DNA of 38,681 nt, taken from Opitutaceae bacterium. GTDB taxonomy: Bacteria; Verrucomicrobiota; Verrucomicrobiia; Opitutales; Opitutaceae. Positions within the stretch are counted from its first letter, which is position 1. Each line of letters opens with the position of its first letter. The notes under the pieces were generated by a model that was not told the DNA's origin, searched no databases, and worked only from the letters and a program-made list of their open reading frames with translations. Made by a program: the position numbers and the translations under genes. Shown in pieces: positions 34,025 through 38,681 of the stretch. Location of the stretch: the NCBI GenBank assembly GCA_017994935.1, contig JAGOJU010000032.1:1-38681 (forward strand), given 5' to 3'.

Positions 34025-36373
34025 TCACAGGACATCCCTCCAGACGCCGCCATAGAGCAGGACTTCCGGCTCAAGGGTCACTCCGCTGCTTTCCCGCACT
34101 CGCGCGCGCACCTTCCGCACGAGGGAAATGACATCGGCGCTCGTCGCCTTCCCGCGGTTGATGATGAAGTTGGCATGAACCGCGGACACCTCGGCATCGC
34201 CCACACGCTCACCCTTGAGTCCCGCCGCATCGATGAGCCGCCCCGCCGAGTCGCCGGGCGGATTCTTGAAAATGCAGCCGGCACTCGGCTCACGCGGCTG
34301 GCTCTTCAGGCGCTTGTCGCGATAGACATCCATCTGCCGTTTGATTGACTCCGCTTCCGCGGCCGTCGCCGGCATCAACACCGCCCCGAGCGCGATCGCG
34401 TCCTCGAGTTCCGCGCAATGGCGGTACGCCACATGCAGCCTGTCCCTCGGAAGCACGACCACCTCGCCGTCGGGAAGCAGCATTTGAACCTCTTCGACGA
34501 CATCGAACATCCATCCGCCCATGGCGCCCGCGTTCATTCGAAGCGCGCCGCCCACATTGCCCGGTATGCCTTCGAGAAACTCAAAGCCCTTCAGCCCCGC
34601 CTTCGTGGCGAGTCCGCAGAGATTCTTGAGCCGCAGTCCCGCACCCACCCGGATGCGCCCGTCCGGCCGCGCTTCAAAGGTCCTCCAGTTCTCATGCCCG
34701 AGGCTGATCACGACTCCGTCCACGCCTTCATCGGGCACGAGGAGATTCGAACCCCGTCCGATCACGTGCACCGAAGCTCCCTGTGCCCGCGCCATCCGAA
34801 CCACCGCCTGCAGGTCCGCAATGCCCGACGGCTCGCAGAAGATCCGCGCCGCACCGCCCACCCGCATCGTGGTCCTCGCGGCCAGCCCTTCCTCGCGGGA
34901 AACCCGCGTATCCGTGGAAACACTACGGACGATCGCCTGCGCAAGCATATCCCATTTCGCCGCCCTCGCCTTCTGCGCCGCATGCCCTTCGAGCCAGACA
35001 CGGGCCTCCCGATCGACATCACCCGCGCCCACAAAGGCAACCCAGTCGCCCGCCTTCACCGTGCGCTCCAGCGCCCGCCGGAATCCATGGCGATCACCCG
35101 GGAGATACGTCACCTCCTGATCCGGTGACATACGTTTCATCTCGGCATACAGGTCGGCCGTGGTACCTCCCGCCATCGCCACTTCACCCGCACCGTAGAC
35201 GTCGAGCAGGAACACACGCGAGGCCGGTGACAGCGCCGCCGCAAACTCGGTCTTGAACTGCGCGGTGCGACTATAGCGGTGGGGCTGGAACACCACCAAC
35301 AGCCGGCTGCGCTCCCCGCCGGACTCAACCGAGGCGATGCGCTGCCTCAGGCTCGCGAGCAGGGCGCGGACCTCGGCGGGATGATGCGCGTAGTCCTCCA
35401 TCGCTAGGATGCCGCCTTCGTTGAGCAGCACGGTCTGCCGGCGCCGCACGCCCGGAAAGTGGATGAGCGATTCCGAGGAAATCGAAACTCCCATGAGCTG
35501 CGCGGCCGCGAGGGCTGCGGTTGCATTGGCGACATTGAAATCGCCATGGGCGGCCACCGACGCCGCCGCCGGAACGAAACGTCCTCCGAGCGTGATCAGA
35601 GACAGCCCTGGAGTGACACGTTGAAGTGTTCCGCAAAAATCTCCCGTCCGTCCAAACGTGATCACATCCCGTCCAGCCATCACGCGATGCGACACCGCAC
35701 AGGCATCGCTCACGAGCACAGGTCCGCGCGTGCGCCGGAAGAGGGCACTGAACGTCTCCTCGAGATCCGCCGGCCGGCGGTAATGATCCGGATGGTCCCA
35801 ATCGAGATTCACCGCGATCGTCAGTTCTGGCGAAAACCGGTCGATCGTGCCGTCGCTTTCATCCACCTCCGCAACCACCCAGTCATTGGAGCCCACGCGT
35901 GCGGGCGAAACGGAATCGTCCGCAAACAGCCCGCCGAGAACGTAGCCCGCGGGAAACCCCGCCGCCCTGATCGCCGCTATCAGCATCGCCGTGGTCGTCG
36001 TCTTCCCGTGGGAACCGCAGATCGCCACAAACTTCTTTTCGCGCGTGACCTCGGCAAGCAGTTCGCCGCGCCGGACAACAGGAATGCTCCGCTTCCGCGC
36101 CTCGGTCATGACAGGGTGGGATGCCGCTATGGCCGAGGAGACAACCACGAGGTCGCATTCCGGAGGCACACCGCCCACAGCGGTGAGGGACACCCCCGCA
36201 CGCTCCAGGTGCCCCTTCATCGCATCGGTCATTGCATCATCCTCACCGCTGGTCCGGAATCCCGTCTGCGCGAGATAAATGGCCAGCGGGCCCACGCCCA
36301 TGCCACCGACACCCGCGCAATGGATTGCGATGATGTCGCGTCCGAAAAGGGTTGGAGGTGCAGCGCGTCTCAT
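34025..36373 (-). CDS. murC-murB: Fused UDP-MurNAc--L-Ala ligase / UDP-MurNAc dehydrogenase (MurC-MurB)
   Basis: A 782-residue bifunctional peptidoglycan precursor enzyme. Residues 1-465 are MurC: HCAGVGGMGVGPLA (18-31), P-loop CGSHGKTTTT (119-128), DYAHHPAEVRA (327-337), QPHRYSRT (363-370). Residues about 477-782 are a type II MurB: TTMRVGGAA (501-509), FAD-binding GRGSNLLV (539-546), GIPGNVGGA (602-610), PSAGCIFKNPPG (696-707) and catalytic Glu770 in LEPEV. In most MurBs the proton donor in that block is Ser; here Cys700 stands there. The frame is continuous, so the fusion is real. The ATG overlaps murG by 4 nt. Confidence 0.95.
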   Translation of the reverse strand: MRRAAPPTLFGRDIIAIHCAGVGGMGVGPLAIYLAQTGFRTSGEDDAMTDAMKGHLERAGVSLTAVGGVPPECDLVVVSSAIAASHPVMTEARKRSIPVVRRGELLAEVTREKKFVAICGSHGKTTTTAMLIAAIRAAGFPAGYVLGGLFADDSVSPARVGSNDWVVAEVDESDGTIDRFSPELTIAVNLDWDHPDHYRRPADLEETFSALFRRTRGPVLVSDACAVSHRVMAGRDVITFGRTGDFCGTLQRVTPGLSLITLGGRFVPAAASVAAHGDFNVANATAALAAAQLMGVSISSESLIHFPGVRRRQTVLLNEGGILAMEDYAHHPAEVRALLASLRQRIASVESGGERSRLLVVFQPHRYSRTAQFKTEFAAALSPASRVFLLDVYGAGEVAMAGGTTADLYAEMKRMSPDQEVTYLPGDRHGFRRALERTVKAGDWVAFVGAGDVDREARVWLEGHAAQKARAAKWDMLAQAIVRSVSTDTRVSREEGLAARTTMRVGGAARIFCEPSGIADLQAVVRMARAQGASVHVIGRGSNLLVPDEGVDGVVISLGHENWRTFEARPDGRIRVGAGLRLKNLCGLATKAGLKGFEFLEGIPGNVGGALRMNAGAMGGWMFDVVEEVQMLLPDGEVVVLPRDRLHVAYRHCAELEDAIALGAVLMPATAAEAESIKRQMDVYRDKRLKSQPREPSAGCIFKNPPGDSAGRLIDAAGLKGERVGDAEVSAVHANFIINRGKATSADVISLVRKVRARVRESSGVTLEPEVLLYGGVWRDVL

Positions 36374-37503
36374 GCGAGCCCAGCCGTTCCCGGCAATATC
36401 GCCGTCCCCCGTCCATTGTGCCGGGCGATCTCCTCCAGATCCGCCACCATCGCAGGCAGCGGGTCGGCACGATCGAGTCGCCCGAGATTTGCCCGGAACA
36501 GCGCACGGATCTCCGCGGACGCCAGATATTTCTGCACCCGGCCCGTCAGCTCCTCCAGATTTTCCTGCGACAGCACCTCTCCGCAACCCTGCCCTGCAAA
36601 GTAGTCGGCGTTGGCTTCCTGATGATTGTCGGCGGCAAACGGGTAGGGAACCAGCACTGCCGGAGTTCCGATCCGCATCAGTTCCGCCAGGGTTCCCGCT
36701 CCCGCGCGCGACACCACCAGATCGGCTGCCGAGAGGAGTGTCGCCATCTGATCGCTGAAAGGAACAAACACGTGCCTGACGCGCTCGCCCGCAGCCGAGG
36801 CCATCTCGATCCGCTCCGCCGAGCCCTTGCCCTGGCCCGTCACACAGTACACCTGGATCCCGTCCGCCGTGAGTGTGCCGAGTGCGCGGCGGGCCCAGTC
36901 GTTCAGGGGTGCGGCACCCTGGCTCCCCCCCAGCACCACAACCACCGGCCTTGATTCCTCGAGTCCGAGCAGTCTCCGCGCGTCACCCACCGCTTCGCGC
37001 CTGAACTCGCGCCTCACCGGGAGTGCCGCCTCGCGCACGGCATCAACCGACATTGTCGGCAAGGTCACACCCGGGGGAAGATAGACTCGCCGGGCAAACC
37101 GCCCCATGAGTCTGATCGCGCGCCCGGGTACACGGTTGGCCTCGTGCAGCACGACGGGAAGCCCCGTGAATGCCCCCGCGGCAATGAACGCTGCCGATGT
37201 AAAGCCGCCAAAGCCGATGACCGCGTCGGGCTTGAAATGCCGCACCAGTCGCAGGCTCTTCAGGAAACCAAGCGACTGCTGCCAGAGGAAGCGCACCAGT
37301 TCCACCGGGCGCCATGAGAAACCGGTGCCCGGGACAGGCTCGAATTCCATGTTCGCATACTTTTCGATCAGCCGGGCATCGACCTTCTTCCGGCTGATGA
37401 GGAGCCGCACCCGGTGCCCGCGCGCAATCAATCCCTCCGCAAGCGCGATTCCCGGCGCGAGGTGTCCGCCTGTGCCTCCGCACGAAATGAGGAACCGGCT
37501 CAC
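36370..37503 (-). CDS. murG: Lipid II synthase MurG (GlcNAc transferase)
   Basis: A 377-residue GT28 enzyme that adds GlcNAc to lipid I on the inner face of the cytoplasmic membrane. Motifs are SCGGTGGHLAPGIALAE near the N-terminus, GFGGFTSAAFIAAG, LHEANRVPGRA, the C-domain GGSQGAAPLND and the UDP-GlcNAc site SRAGAGTLAEL. Length is normal. It overlaps ftsW upstream and murC-murB downstream by 4 nt each, so translation is coupled. Confidence 0.96.
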   Translation of the reverse strand: MSRFLISCGGTGGHLAPGIALAEGLIARGHRVRLLISRKKVDARLIEKYANMEFEPVPGTGFSWRPVELVRFLWQQSLGFLKSLRLVRHFKPDAVIGFGGFTSAAFIAAGAFTGLPVVLHEANRVPGRAIRLMGRFARRVYLPPGVTLPTMSVDAVREAALPVRREFRREAVGDARRLLGLEESRPVVVVLGGSQGAAPLNDWARRALGTLTADGIQVYCVTGQGKGSAERIEMASAAGERVRHVFVPFSDQMATLLSAADLVVSRAGAGTLAELMRIGTPAVLVPYPFAADNHQEANADYFAGQGCGEVLSQENLEELTGRVQKYLASAEIRALFRANLGRLDRADPLPAMVADLEEIARHNGRGTAILPGTAGLA

Positions 37504-38672
37504 GAGGTGACCTCCTCGAATCCGCGCGATCCACGCGCCCAGGTGGGCCTCACCCAGGAACGCTGGGTGTTTGTCAGGATCCCGAGCAGCAGTCCCATCA
37601 GCATGAGATTGGAAAGTCCCGCGCTGATGAATGGCAGCGACATTCCCTTTGTCGGAAAGATTCCGGTGACAACCCCGAGGTTGATCACAGCCTGCAGGCT
37701 GATCAGGAGGAGTGCCCCGGCCACCAGCAGGTATTGAAACAGGTTCGGCGCGCGGCGCAGGTGAATCAGTCCCGCGATAAACAGGGTCAGGAACACCGCC
37801 ACCACACCGAGCGTAAACCAGAGGCCGAGTTCCTCGCCGACCACGGCAAACACAAAATCCGTGTGCGCCTCCGGAAGGAAATTCATCTGCTGGCGGCCCT
37901 GGCCGAGTCCCGCTCCTTCGGTCCCGCCGACCGCAAAGGCGGCCAGCGACTGGTAGAGCTGATACGTGCCCTCCTGCTTGTTGCCTTCGACATCGAGGAA
38001 GGCCACGAAGCGGCGCAGGCGATTGGGATTGTGAATCACCATCACCGCAAATCCGATCGCAGCCATCGCGACCGTGGGGAGCACATGCGCCCAGCGCGCA
38101 CCCGCGAGAAACATCATCAGAAGCCCCACGGCGACCGTCAGCGCCGCCGTGCCGAAATCCGGCTCAAGCAGGATCAATCCGGCAAATGCTCCGACGATCA
38201 GCAGGGGAACGAGGTACCCCCTTCGAAATTCCGATATGCGCGTCTGATTCGACGCCAGGTAATGCGCCACGCACACCACCATCGCCAGCTTCGCGAATTC
38301 GGACACCTGCAGGCGAAGGCTGCTGATTCCGAGCCAGCGGCGGCTCCCCTTGACCGAGATTCCAAGTCCGGGAATCAGCACAAGGACGAGCGCCAGGACC
38401 GCGAGGCATCCTATGACCCATACGTGACGGCGGCTCAGTTCGAGATCGATCCGACTGACAAACACGCAGAGTCCTGCCGCCATCGCCACCCCCACCAGTT
38501 GTTTTCCAAGGTAGAAAAAAGGCCCCTGCTTGAACGACACGCTCGCGCTGAAAAGCACGGTGAGTCCGAGAAACGTGAGCGCAATCGCGCACACCACAAT
38601 CACCGTCGCGGGCGTGAGTGACAGAATGCCGCGGGAATGATCGTGAGGGCGCGCTTGGGGGGAGGACGGCAT
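37500..38672 (-). CDS. ftsW: Septal SEDS glycosyltransferase FtsW
   Basis: A 390-residue polytopic membrane protein of the SEDS family, polymerising lipid II at the septum. About ten hydrophobic helices are visible. The signature LEPDFGTA, the extracellular-loop motifs GTYQLYQSLAAFAVGG and PEAHTDFVFAVVGEELG, and NLGVVTGIFPTKGMSLPFIS all fit. RodA is the alternative paralogue, but the position directly before murG favours FtsW. The ATG is 9 bp from the window edge, so the upstream neighbour is not seen. Confidence 0.94.
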   Translation of the reverse strand: MPSSPQARPHDHSRGILSLTPATVIVVCAIALTFLGLTVLFSASVSFKQGPFFYLGKQLVGVAMAAGLCVFVSRIDLELSRRHVWVIGCLAVLALVLVLIPGLGISVKGSRRWLGISSLRLQVSEFAKLAMVVCVAHYLASNQTRISEFRRGYLVPLLIVGAFAGLILLEPDFGTAALTVAVGLLMMFLAGARWAHVLPTVAMAAIGFAVMVIHNPNRLRRFVAFLDVEGNKQEGTYQLYQSLAAFAVGGTEGAGLGQGRQQMNFLPEAHTDFVFAVVGEELGLWFTLGVVAVFLTLFIAGLIHLRRAPNLFQYLLVAGALLLISLQAVINLGVVTGIFPTKGMSLPFISAGLSNLMLMGLLLGILTNTQRSWVRPTWARGSRGFEEVTS

Positions 38673-38681
38673 CGAGGATTT

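Noticed and set aside
35459..36604. Long plus-strand open frame (381 codons) opposite murC-murB
   Set aside because: Arg/His/Pro-rich antisense shadow of a well-supported enzyme.
1..38681. CRISPR arrays or rRNA/tRNA genes
   Set aside because: No regularly spaced repeats or RNA gene signatures were found on reading either strand.

Overview
The window looks like the chromosome of a Gram-negative, peptidoglycan-making bacterium, most likely Verrucomicrobiota (Opitutaceae-like). This rests on high GC, weak Shine-Dalgarno signals, a MurC-MurB fusion inside a dcw cluster whose ftsZ is followed by obg, a stand-alone sufCBD-sufT operon, and a secreted sugar-related enzyme set. The taxonomic call is inference; no rRNA or marker alignment was possible. 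No rRNA, tRNA or CRISPR array was seen.

Region 1 (1-5.1 kb) is accessory carbohydrate metabolism. The 3' scrap of an IS3-family transposase ends just before a Gfo/Idh/MocA oxidoreductase. A secreted SGNH esterase follows. It converges on a two-gene minus-strand unit: an exported serine esterase, then an exported aldose 1-epimerase.

Region 2 (5.2-11.2 kb) is redox and Fe-S biology. It holds thioredoxin reductase, a Fur/PerR-type regulator with a perfect 7-1-7 operator in front of it, and sufC-sufB-sufD-sufT. The regulator has lost the structural Cys4 zinc site. No sufS or sufE/U is present.

Region 3 (11.3-16.1 kb) has one very large protein with three glycosyltransferase modules joined by a coiled coil, and a small TPR lipoprotein on the other strand.

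Region 4 (16.1-26.1 kb) is a defence-type island. It begins with three tiny, tightly packed unknown ORFs and a strikingly symmetric hairpin element. Next come a DUF2188 protein and a type I restriction-modification operon with overlapping genes: one-TRD HsdS, HsdM, RhuM-family protein, two-TRD HsdS, HsdR, zinc metallopeptidase. A 20-codon patatin phospholipase start is fused out of frame into the 3' end of the second hsdS, which points to a deleted phospholipase gene. The right edge carries an 18-bp perfect inverted repeat and a 21-bp-period tandem repeat that look like mobile-element ends.

Region 5 (26.1-38.7 kb, minus strand) is a core operon read ftsW-murG-murC/murB-ddl-ftsQ-ftsA-ftsZ-obg, then a stand-alone MshEN-like protein and a GspE/PilB-type ATPase. 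Genes overlap by 4 nt or lie a few bases apart, so peptidoglycan precursor synthesis, divisome assembly, the Obg GTPase and a secretion/pilus motor may share transcripts. The island lies directly behind the gspE-type gene.

Most gene calls rest on recognisable motifs. Most start sites were moved inward from the longest frame using signal peptides, family N-termini or overlap with the upstream gene.
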